Source: UBA6164 sp045107135 (lineage in GTDB: Bacteria; Patescibacteriota; Gracilibacteria; BD1-5; UBA6164). Taken from it: 10,469 bases of DNA. The notes under the pieces are model-generated. The model did no database searches. It saw only the letters and a list, made by a program, of their open reading frames with translations, and had not been told where the DNA came from. The stretch is taken from contig JASFZI010000105.1 of the NCBI GenBank assembly GCA_045107135.1, forward strand, positions 1 to 10,469, written 5' to 3'. This document shows, one piece after another, positions 1 through 7,053 of the stretch. Made by a program: the position numbers and the translations under genes. The stretch's first letter is position 1; every line of letters begins with the position of its first letter.

Positions 1-90
1 GATTATATGATAAATAAAAAAATCATCTTTTGTATTGCTTAATTTAAGATTAAAATTATATTTAATATATATATAAACTAATAATAATAT
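1..90. other. Left-edge flank, mostly non-coding
   Basis: AT-rich sequence before the HAD-like gene. In frame 1 it reads 13 codons and then TAA at 40-42, which could be the tail of an upstream plus-strand gene, but this is too short to recognise. The rest holds the proposed promoter of the HAD-like gene. Confidence 0.3.
35..62 (+). promoter_or_regulatory. Putative promoter of the HAD-like gene
   Basis: TTGCTT at 35-40 and TATATT at 57-62 are separated by 16 bases, a fair match to a housekeeping sigma promoter. Transcription would start near 69 and give a leader of about 22 nt. In AT-rich DNA such matches arise easily by chance, so confidence is low. Confidence 0.35.
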
Positions 91-657
91 ATGAATTTAG
101 AAAAAGAACTAAAAAAAATAGAAAATAAAAAAAATACTCTAGAAAAAAAAGAAATTGATCTAATAATTGCAGATTTTGATGATACTATCTTTTGTAGAAA
201 AGAGCAATTAGATGCTGATGAAAATTTATTAAAATTTAGATGAAAAGAATGAAATAATTACATAAAAAATGTAATTTGAATTGAAAAATTCATAAAAAAA
301 TTTTATATAAACAAAAATTACCCTAAAACAATTCCTAATAAATTAAGAAAGAATCATGATCTGATACTAACGGCATGAATGGAAGAATATTCAAAAGCAA
401 AACTAAAAGCTACTAATATAGATATGTATAACTATAAAATAGTTGAAAAAGCTGAAGATAAAATTCTTGAGACAATAAAATATGTTGTAAATATATTATG
501 ATTTATTCCAAATAAAATAACAGTTTTTGAAGATAGACCAAAAATTTTTGTAGAATATAAAAAACTAATTGAAGAGTTTTTCTCAACCAAACTTGAAATA
601 ATGTTTGTAGAAATGAGTGATAATTATAATGAACCAAAAATAACAAAAATAGACTAA
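91..657 (+). CDS. HAD-superfamily-like protein (188 aa)
   Basis: The protein carries three signatures of the haloacid dehalogenase (HAD) fold. Motif I is ADFDDT (residues 27-32), with D28 as the expected nucleophile and D30 as the acid/base. A hydrophobic strand ending in LILTAG (91-96) fits motif II, with T94. VFEDRP (145-150) fits motif IV, with E147/D148 as metal ligands. The roughly 60 residues between motifs I and II would form a small cap. The N-terminal 25 residues are Lys/Glu-rich and probably helical. There is no signal peptide or membrane segment, so it should be cytoplasmic. HAD proteins are mostly phosphatases acting on small molecules or nucleic acid ends; the substrate cannot be told from the sequence. 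All five glycines are encoded by TGA, so under the standard code the gene would stop after 50 codons. No Shine-Dalgarno is visible; ATG at 91 is the first start in frame. The gene stands alone and ends within a hairpin terminator. Confidence 0.8.
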
Positions 658-674
658 GAAATTAGTCTATTTTT
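645..674. terminator. Two-way hairpin terminator between convergent genes
   Basis: A perfect 13-bp inverted repeat: the left arm is 645-657, the loop is GAAA (658-661) and the right arm is 662-674. The arm ends in a run of T, and the opposite strand likewise ends in T, so it can stop transcription from both sides. The TAA stop of the HAD-like gene (655-657) lies inside the left arm. The minus-strand acidic gene ends 16 bases to the right. Confidence 0.85.
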
Positions 675-690
675 AAATTTTGAGTTTTAA

Positions 691-1371
691 TTATGCAGCT
701 TGTTTTCTTTTAGCATTATGTACTCTTGTAGATGTTTTTGATTTAACATCAGTTGTTATATCTGCATCCTTCATTCTATCAATTGATTTTGAATTTTTTG
801 TAATCATTGTTTGTTCAGAATTTAATTCTGAGACTTTTTCTTTTGAAATATTAACCCTTGCTTCTAAACTTTTAATTTGTTCTTTTAAATCAGCCATACA
901 AGTTTCTTCAGATTCTTTTTCTTTTGAAATCATTTCTGATCTAGATTCTAATTCAACAGTAGCTCTATCTAAAATATCTTTCATAGTTCAAACTGAAGTT
1001 GTTCATGATGCTAAATCAGACATATTAAGGTTAGATTCTATACTATCTTCTTCAATCATAACTTCTTCATCTTTTTCTTGAACAAAATTTCATAAATCTA
1101 TATTATTTGATTCAGAGTCAATTTCTATAGTAGGTTCTTCTTTGACTTCTCATAAGTTAAAATCACTAGATTCTTCTTTTGATTCTCAAAAAATATCAGA
1201 TTTTTCATTAGTAGAAATTTCCTCTTCATCAAAAGTGATTAATTCTTCTGAGGTAGTAGTAGTTTCTTTATTTACATCATCTCTTTCTAACGTAAGAGTT
1301 TCTGTATCACTACTAGTATCTTCATCAGAAAGAATCAATAAATCATCATTATTTGTAGTATCTGTTGCCAT
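691..1371 (-). CDS. Acidic low-complexity coiled-coil protein, unknown function (226 aa)
   Basis: I do not recognise this protein. It has three zones. Residues 1 to about 125 are rich in Asp, Glu, Ser and Thr and are probably disordered. Residues about 130-195 are charged, with heptad-like spacing (for example ADLKEQIKSLEARV), and look like a coiled coil. The last 25 or so residues are basic and end in NAKRKQAA. There is no signal peptide or membrane segment. All five glycines are TGA codons; read with the standard code the gene breaks into a 61-codon and a 97-codon piece in one frame, but the reading is continuous from ATG at 1371 to TAA at 691-693. An acidic N-terminus joined to a coiled coil suggests a scaffold, a partner-binding protein or a nucleoid-associated protein; this is inference only. 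It is divergent from ybaB and shares a terminator with the HAD-like gene. Confidence 0.75.
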
Positions 1372-1403
1372 AATGTTTAAATTAAATTTTATTATACATT
1401 AAT

Positions 1404-1432
1404 ATTTTATCATAATAAAAGTAATAATGCAA
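1404..1432 (-). promoter_or_regulatory. Putative promoter of the acidic coiled-coil gene
   Basis: On the minus strand, TTGCAT (1432-1427) and TAAAAT (1409-1404) are 17 bases apart. The start would be near 1397, giving a leader of about 26 nt. A second -10-like TATAAT lies at 1396-1391 but has only a weak -35. Either could serve. Confidence 0.4.
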
Positions 1433-1436
1433 AAAT

Positions 1437-1464
1437 TTGAAAAAAATAAATTAATTAATATAAT
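1437..1464 (+). promoter_or_regulatory. Putative promoter of ybaB
   Basis: TTGAAA at 1437-1442 and a perfect TATAAT at 1459-1464 are separated by 16 bases. Transcription would begin near 1471, leaving a leader of about 28 nt. This is the strongest promoter match in the window. It sits back to back with the promoter of the acidic gene in a 127-bp intergenic space. Confidence 0.55.
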
Positions 1465-1498
1465 CAATGCACGATTTTAAATATTTAAATACAATAAT

Positions 1499-1822
1499 AT
1501 GGATTTTTGAAAAGCATGAGAAATGATGAAACTACAACAAGAAGCTATGAAAGTAAAAAAAGAGTTAGAGAATACTTTTATTGAGGCTGAAGTTAATGGA
1601 TTAGTTATAACTGTAAACTGAGAAATGAAAGTTGAAAAAGTTGATTTTGAAACTAATGAATTAATTCCAGGATTATCTACATCTCAACAAGAAGCACTAC
1701 AATCTGCAATTTCTGAAGCAATAAATAAATGAGTTAAAAAATCTCAAGAAGTTGCTGCTGAAAAAATGCAAGGAGTTATGTCTCAAATGGGTATGTGAAA
1801 TATGTGATTACCAGGTATGTAA
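1499..1822 (+). CDS. ybaB: YbaB/EbfC family nucleoid-associated protein (107 aa)
   Basis: This is a small DNA-binding protein of the YbaB/EbfC family, which forms dimers that coat the nucleoid and influence gene expression. The length (about 100-110 aa) is usual. The N-terminus has the family pattern of Met/Gln/Lys-rich helix (MKLQQEAMKVKKELE), then a sheet region with the characteristic VNGLVITVNGEMKVEKV segment, then a C-terminal helix (EALQSAISEAINKGVKKSQE). It ends in a Gly/Met-rich tail. Elsewhere ybaB often sits beside recR and dnaX; here neither is next to it. Six glycines are TGA and five are GGA or GGT, a higher share of ordinary glycine codons than in neighbouring genes. There is no Shine-Dalgarno. 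A TACAAT at 1490-1495 just before the ATG is probably chance, since the promoter at 1437-1464 fits better. It converges with the batC-like gene and shares a terminator with it. Confidence 0.9.
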
Positions 1823-1844
1823 AATAGAAATAAATTTTAATGTG

Positions 1845-1872
1845 AAAAGGAAGCAATATGCTTCTTTTTTTT
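1845..1872. terminator. Two-way hairpin terminator between ybaB and the Bat operon
   Basis: The stem GAAGCA (1850-1855) pairs with TGCTTC (1859-1864) around a 3-base loop. It is extended by A-run/T-run pairing and followed by eight T on the plus strand (1865-1872). Read on the minus strand, it follows the stop of the batC-like gene and ends in CCTTTT, so it may work both ways, though less strongly for the operon. The T tract overlaps the operon's final stop codon (1871-1873). Confidence 0.75.
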
Positions 1873-2572
1873 ACCAATCTTTTTCTCATCATCTATCAAA
1901 TATACTATCAAAAAAAGTATTATTTCATAATGGTTTAATATTATTTAAATATTCTCTATTATATTTTTCTTCTTGCTTTAAATCTTCAACATACCCATCT
2001 ATCTGTTTTAAATCATCTTCAGAAAGGTCAAAACTTTCCATTTGTTCACTATAATCACCTGATTCAGTATTATTTGTTTCTTTTATTTCTTCATTAGATT
2101 CATCTCAATCATCATTATTTTCTTGCTGTTCTTGTGCTTTCTCCTGTGTTTCTTTGTTTTCAGTTGATTCTTCTTCTTTTTGTTCTTCTTGTTCCTGTAA
2201 TTCTTCTAATTTATTTTTTACAAATTCATAATTATATCTAATATTTCATTTTTCTTGTCTTTTATTTTTTATATCATCTTCTAAAATATTATTATATAGA
2301 TTAAGAGATTCATTATATTTTTCTATTTTAATATTTGTATTCTTTTCATTTTCTCAAGTTTTATAATAAATATTTCATTTATTAAAATTAATTTTTGATC
2401 AACTCAAATAATTTAATGAGTTATTATATCAAACAAGAGCTCAAGAATAATTATTAGCAAAATAATCATTATTAGCACTAAAAAAATAATAATTTCATAA
2501 AATAACCTTATAATTAAAAATTATAAAAGATATTATTAAAATAAATATTATTAAAATTATTTTCTTTTTCAT
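1871..2572 (-). CDS. batC: BatC-like TPR protein, last gene of the Bat operon (233 aa)
   Basis: The N-terminus (residues 1-25) is a Lys-rich start followed by a hydrophobic segment, which would be a membrane anchor or an uncleaved signal. Residues about 35-75 resemble one or two tetratricopeptide (TPR) units, with a pattern like YSGALVGYNNSLNYLSGS then GNIYYKTGE. Residues about 120-190 are a Glu/Gln-rich, low-complexity, disordered stretch. The protein ends in EKDW, a C-terminal signature I associate with BatC/BatE-type proteins. In other bacteria BatC is a periplasmic or outward-facing partner of the VWA proteins BatA and BatB. The position directly after two VWA genes supports the call, since TPR similarity alone is weak. 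Its ATG overlaps the end of the batB-like gene by 16 bases. In-frame TGA codons are all glycine; the final Trp is TGG. It ends at a shared terminator, so no batD or batE follows in this operon. Confidence 0.75.
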
Positions 2573-3513
2573 ACAAAGTTTTCAGTATATAAAAATAGGA
2601 TAAAAGACAAGAACGATATTAATATAAATATGCGAGTTAAGTCTACTCTATTATTTATAGATCTTTCTAAATCAATTAAGTTTATATTTTTTGTAATATA
2701 ATTATTTATTATTTCAAAATCATTCATATTATCTAATACAATACTATCAATATTGTATTTCTTCGAAATTCTTTTTAATTCAATTATATTAAGTTTTGAA
2801 ACAACTTCTTCATAATTATATATCTTATAAATATCTCTTCAAAAAAAATCTTTTCATACAGGTATTTTTCATCACTTTTCTGTAGCCACTCAAACAAGTA
2901 ATATTTTTACTCATTTATTTTTTAAATTTTCTAATTGTTCTTTATTAATATCAATCTCTTCATCTCACAAATCTGAAAATATTACAACAAGTCATCAATC
3001 TTTTTCTGATATAAAATAATTTTTTAAACTAGAGAAAATAGAATTTATATTTGTTCAAAATTTTGATATATTTGATTCATTAATTCAAAATAAAATTGTA
3101 TTAAAAATATCTACATCATTTGTAAAGGGTAAAACTTCAAGAGCCTCTCATGCGAAAATAATTAGACCATAATCATTGTTTATGTTATTTATAATATATT
3201 TTTTAATTATATCTTTTGACGTTCTAATTCTTGAAAAAATATTTTTATCATTTTGAATATCTTGTACTTTCATACTTTTACTAACATCAAGTACGAAAAC
3301 TATTTTTCCTCACTCAATATCTTCTGCTCATTTTTTGTATCATCATTTTATTTCAAAAATATTTATTAATAAAAAAAATAACGATATCAACAAAAATAAA
3401 ATAGAATATTTATTTTTTTGTTTTAAATAAAGTGACATCAAAATAAATCATCAACTTAAAAAAAATAGAAAAAATAACAATAGACTCAGGTAATTTAAAT
3501 TTCAAAAAATCAT
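2557..3513 (-). CDS. batB: BatB-like VWA-domain membrane protein (318 aa)
   Basis: A von Willebrand factor A (VWA) domain lies between membrane segments. Two hydrophobic stretches (about residues 8-30 and 36-53) precede the domain and one (about 295-312) follows it, the usual BatA/BatB topology. The metal-ion-dependent adhesion site (MIDAS) is visible: DVSKS (76-80) as DxSxS, a Thr at FGTNI (T154) and an Asp in IFSDLGDEE (D181). The last motif differs from the usual DGE by carrying an extra Leu between Asp and Gly. VWA proteins of MoxR operons are thought to bind partner proteins through the metal and to be acted on by the AAA+ protein. The gene starts 9 bases after the batA-like stop, with no Shine-Dalgarno. 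Many TGA glycines occur, including several TGA TGA pairs. The last sense TGA overlaps the start of the next gene. Confidence 0.85.
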
Positions 3514-3522
3514 ATATTTATA

Positions 3523-4512
3523 TTAAAAAATTTTCTTTTTGTTTTTTATAAACAATAATATCATAAAGAATAATATAAGTATATAAACAAAATAATTATA
3601 TTTTTCCTTATTAATTTTTATTGTTTCGTAAATTATATCTTTTCTTTCTAACTTAGAAATTTCATTGAAGATATTTTCTAAAGTCTTTTTATCAGTTGCT
3701 CTATAATATTTTCAATTTGTTTGAGATGAGATAGTCTTTAAAGTTTTTTCATCAACTCAGCCAACTGGTAGTACCCCAGATTGTCAAAAATTATTTTTAA
3801 TAACAATACTTGTCTCTTCATCTTCGCCAATTCAAATAGTATAAATTTTTATATCGGCGTTAGTGCTCTGGATATATTTTAAAGCTATTAAAGGATTAAG
3901 TCATTTATTAGCCTCTCAATCTGTTAATAAAATAATAATTTTTTCTCTATTTTCATTATCTCAAAATGAATCTACAGCTAAAACTAAAGCATCTCAAATA
4001 GCTGTTCCCTGCATGTTATTATAATTTTGGTTGATTGTATTTATATTTATTTTCTCTACTATTTTTTTTATAATATTATAATCAAAATTTAAGGGTAGTG
4101 AAGTAAAAGTTTTTCAAGCAAAAATAATTATTCAAACTCTGTCTGAATGAATTTTATCTAGAAAATCAGAAATTACTAACTTTGCAACCTCAAGTCTATT
4201 CGGTTTTAAATCTTCAGCTATCATTGAATAAGAAACATCTAAAACAATTTGAATATCAATTCAATTTTTATTATTAGTTTCCAAAATATCAGTGACAACA
4301 GGTTTAGATAAAATTGAAATAAATATGAAAAAAATAATAAACAATAAAATATAATAAATTTTATAATAAAAAGAATTTATTTTAAAAATACTTTTTAAAT
4401 CTTTAATTGGTCAAAAGATAATTTTTTTTCATCAATTAAAATACAATAATATTAAAACAAATATTAAAGGTATTAAAAATAAAAAATATAATGGATGTAG
4501 AAAATATATCAT
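3523..4512 (-). CDS. batA: BatA-like VWA-domain membrane protein (329 aa)
   Basis: This is a clear BatA/BatB-type protein. Residues 1-24 begin with FLHPLYFLFLIP, the usual opening of this family, and form a membrane segment. A second lies at about 52-69, and a C-terminal one at about 305-322 is followed by a Lys-rich tail. The VWA domain between them has a complete MIDAS: DVSYS (92-96), T170 within QGTAIGDAL, and D198 in LLTDGEANKG. The glycine of DGE is encoded by TGA, strong support for the recoding. The protein should expose its VWA domain on one face of the membrane and bind a metal-dependent partner. It starts 4 bases after the preceding gene and ends 9 bases before the batB-like gene, so the three are surely cotranscribed. 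The length matches the family. It is the better preserved of the two VWA proteins. Confidence 0.9.
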
Positions 4513-4516
4513 GAAA

Positions 4517-5056
4517 TTACTTTATAATTTTTATAAAATTTATAATTAGTTTTTCTCTTCATTTTACTGTGTCTTTTTTATCATTAAATTCATTAAAATA
4601 GCTTTGTTCAAATAACAAAATTAAATTTTTATTTAAATCTAATTTTTTAATTTCTTTTAAAGTCATAGTATCAGTATTTTTAATTCATGTTAAGTCAAAA
4701 TATTCTCTAAAAAATTTATTTAATTTTTCATAAAATTCTGTTTTATTTAATATTTCTACAGATTTTAATAATTTTTTTATATTTTTTATTAACAAATTCT
4801 TAGTTATTTTAAAATTTTTTATTTCATTTTTTTCTATATTTTTAATTGTTTCTTTCTTTTTACTAATTTTAATATTGTAAAAATATAATAAAATCAAAAG
4901 GATGATAATAAAAACTTGGTAATACATAAATTCATAAAAAATATTATACGAATCTTGTATTGGTTTTATATCATCTTTTAAACTAAGTTCAGAAAATACT
5001 CCAGTAATTAAACTGATTATTATTGTAAAGAATGTAATCTTTATTATTTTAAGCAT
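4517..5056 (-). CDS. Small membrane protein resembling the BatD C-terminus/DUF4381 (179 aa)
   Basis: The protein has a hydrophobic N-terminus (residues about 3-22, possibly a signal segment ending in GVFS), a short outer loop, a membrane helix at about 46-62, and then a Lys-rich cytoplasmic part. The cytoplasmic part has the pattern KTEFYEKLNKFFREYF, then a Thr-Leu-Lys-Glu stretch, then LILLFEQSYFNEF. This resembles the helical C-terminal domain of BatD and of DUF4381 proteins, where a short helix with FY..L...LR.YL is followed by a helix ending in a small aromatic motif. Between DUF58 and the first VWA gene is where DUF4381-type genes often lie. The large repeated outer domains of full BatD are missing. 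The assignment rests on pattern, topology and position. One TGA (residue 124) must be read as Gly; otherwise the gene would end after 123 codons. The start at 5056 lies 28 bases after the DUF58 stop. Confidence 0.65.
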
Positions 5057-5084
5057 TATATGTTATATATTAATTAATAAAAAA

Positions 5085-5927
5085 TTATTTTCAAAATAAT
5101 TTAGCAACCTCACTGTAAATATTTTTTGTTTCATCAAGTAAAAGATATTTTCATCAACTTTTAATTACTTTATTTTTCATATTTGAAATTTTATCTTTTC
5201 TCAAATTAATATATTCATTTACTTTCATTTTGTCATCCAAATCTAGAGTAATACTAACATCTCATTTATTAAAACCAATGATTCACTCAGAATTTAAATT
5301 ATTTTCAAAGGAATTAAATATATTACAAACAATTAGATCATTTTTTATTCATAAAATTTTTAAATCCTTACTATCTGTATCTAAATTATCAGTGATTAAA
5401 AAAACAAGTGAATTTTTTATTTTTAATGAGTTAAAATATTTCAACTCAGCATTTTTATTATTAATATTTTTATTATTAGAAGGAAAATTTTCTACATCTT
5501 GAATAATATTGATAAAATTTTGTTTTCATTTTTTTGCAAAATTTATTTTTTTATTGTTTGTGTTTAATATAAAAGATCCTATTTTATCTCCTTGTTTAAT
5601 TGCTGAAAGTCAAATTAAATAAAGCAATTCAAATACAATATCAATTTTTCTAATATTTAATAGCTCAGAAAAAAAAGTTTTATCTATATCAAGAATAAAA
5701 TAGATACTTAAATCTCTTTCTTCCTCAAATAATTTAACTAAAGTTTTTCACTCTTTTTCAGACCTTAAAAAATCTATATTTTTAACATCATCTGAAAAGT
5801 CATATTCTTTATAATCAACAAATTCTATTCCTCTTCATTTGTGTTTTGTTTTATAATTTCAAATAAATAAACTATCAACTAATGCTGAAGTTCTCAATTC
5901 AAGTAATTTATGCTTTTTATTTAACAT
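5085..5927 (-). CDS. DUF58 domain protein (280 aa)
   Basis: The DUF58 signature is present: SLFIGNYK leads into KGRGIEFVDYKEYDFSDD (residues 30-47), then NIDF, and LFEEERDLSIYFILDID begins a VWA-like fold. DUF58 proteins nearly always accompany MoxR and are thought to couple the AAA+ protein to the membrane VWA partners; the biochemical role is not settled. Most larger DUF58 proteins have two N-terminal membrane helices. This one lacks them and should be soluble. The VWA-like part has DIDKT in place of the usual DxSxS, so metal binding is likely lost. The gene starts 2 bases after the moxR stop and translation is probably coupled. The glycine at residue 31, in the signature, is TGA, and TGA occurs in pairs near the C-terminus. 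No Shine-Dalgarno is present. Confidence 0.85.
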
Positions 5928-5929
5928 AG

Positions 5930-6859
5930 TTATTTAATTTCTACTTTATTAATTATTCTTTCTATTACATCATCTGGAGTTATTCATTCAGCAATAGCTT
6001 CGTAACTTAGTATAAGTCTGTGTCTAAGAACAGGTTTGATCATTTCTTTTATATCTTCAGGAATAACAAAATCCCTTCATTCAAAAAAAGCTAATGCTTT
6101 AGATACTTTTATTAAAGCTATAGATGCTCTTGGTGATGCTCAATATAACAAATACTCTTTTATTTCATTATCATCTCTACTACAAAAAACTAAATCCTTA
6201 ACATAAATAAAAATATTTTCATCAACATGTATTTCAGAAATTTCATTTTGAATTTTACCTAAATCTATTTTTTTAAGAATCTTATTAAGCTTAATATTTG
6301 TAGAAACAGAATACATTTTCATTATATCTATTTCTTCATTTTCTGTTGGATAATCTATTATAGTTTTAAGTAAAAATCTATCTAATTGAGCCTCTGGCAA
6401 AGAATAAGTTCAATCTTGTTCTAATGAGTTCTGAGTAGCCAAAACCATAAATTGCTTATCTAATTTAAAAGTTTCTTCTCATATAGTAACTTGTTTTTCT
6501 GCCATAGCTTCTAATAAAGCTGACTGAACCTTTGATGGCGCTCTATTTATTTCATCAGCGAGAATTAAATTAGAAAATATAGGTCATTTTTTTATTGTAA
6601 ATTCTTTTGTATCAGGATGATATATCTTATTCCCTATCAAATCACTGGGCAATAAATCAGGTGTAAATTGTATTCTTTTAAAATCAAGAGATACAGTTTC
6701 AGACAAAGAAGCAATAGATAAAGTCTTAGCTAATCCAGGAGCTCACTCTAATAAAATATGTCATTTTGATAAAAGACATAATAACATATCGCGAATTAAT
6801 ATATCTTGTCCTATTATCTTTTTTCAAATTTCAGCAACAACCTTGTTTATTCTTTCCAT
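5930..6859 (-). CDS. moxR: MoxR-family AAA+ ATPase (309 aa)
   Basis: All landmarks of a MoxR ATPase are visible. Walker A is GAPGLAKT (39-46), Walker B is LILADEINRAP with D101/E102, and sensor 1 is in VLATQN. The MoxR-specific LPEAQLDRF follows, and the sensor-2 region is GASPRAS (240-246). The length is normal. MoxR proteins use ATP to remodel protein partners, usually VWA proteins encoded beside them, and in several bacteria this aids envelope stress tolerance or metal insertion. It is cytoplasmic, first in an operon of six genes, and directly upstream of DUF58. Of 12 glycines, nine are TGA by my count, including G39 of Walker A and G240 of sensor 2. ATG at 6859 is the first start in frame; there is no Shine-Dalgarno. 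Expression of the operon probably starts in the divergent region to its right. Confidence 0.95.
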
Positions 6860-6894
6860 TTTAAATAAATAATTAAAAAATTTAAATCTGATAT

Positions 6895-6923
6895 ATAATA
6901 ACAATAAAGCCCAAAAATTAAAA
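6895..6923 (-). promoter_or_regulatory. Putative promoter of the moxR/Bat operon
   Basis: On the minus strand, TTTTAA (6923-6918) and TATTAT (6900-6895) are 17 bases apart. The start would be near 6888, with a leader of about 29 nt. The -35 is weak, so this is tentative. Confidence 0.35.
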
Positions 6924-6942
6924 TTTATTCATTCATTTTAAA

Positions 6943-6972
6943 TTGACATAAACACCTATTTAATTCTAATAA
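6943..6972 (+). promoter_or_regulatory. Possible upstream promoter for the LCP-PBP genes
   Basis: A perfect consensus -35 TTGACA (6943-6948) is followed after 18 bases by TAATAA (6967-6972), a weaker -10. It would give a leader of about 75 nt. It could work with or instead of the promoter at 6995-7022. Confidence 0.35.
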
Positions 6973-6994
6973 ACAAAAAAACTTGAAAAATTAA

Positions 6995-7022
6995 TTGAAA
7001 AATTTTTTTTTATCTATAAAAT
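6995..7022 (+). promoter_or_regulatory. Putative promoter of the LCP-PBP genes
   Basis: TTGAAA (6995-7000) and TAAAAT (7017-7022) are 16 bases apart, the same -35 as the ybaB promoter. The start would be near 7029 and the leader about 25 nt, matching the other leaders proposed in the window. Confidence 0.45.
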
Positions 7023-7053
7023 ACTCCAGTCTTTTTTAAAATAAAATTAATAC

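Larger units (their letters stand above)
6860..7053. other. Divergent intergenic region between moxR and the LCP gene
   Basis: This 194-bp AT-rich region separates the leftward Bat operon from the rightward cell-wall genes and holds the promoters listed separately. I see no RNA gene, riboswitch or clear operator repeat in it. It is the longest gene-free stretch in the window. Confidence 0.7.

Noticed and set aside
1..42. Tail of an upstream gene in frame 1
   Set aside because: Thirteen codons ending in TAA are too few to separate from chance in AT-rich DNA.
680..1081. Plus-strand open frame of 133 codons, Ser/Phe-rich
   Set aside because: It is antisense to the acidic coiled-coil gene; its composition is the mirror of Glu/Lys/Arg-rich codons and it resembles no family.
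1142..1402. Plus-strand open frame of 86 codons
   Set aside because: It is antisense to the first half of the acidic gene, Ser/Val-rich by codon mirror, and has no promoter or start context.
1490..1495. TACAAT as a -10 box giving a leaderless ybaB message
   Set aside because: It is only three bases from the ATG, so transcription would begin inside the gene; TTGAAA-16-TATAAT upstream fits better.
1752..2054. Plus-strand open frame of 100 codons
   Set aside because: It overlaps ybaB in another frame and then runs antisense through the batC-like gene and across the terminator; no family pattern.
5230..5502. Plus-strand open frame of 90 codons
   Set aside because: It is antisense to the DUF58 gene, whose conserved motifs are on the minus strand.
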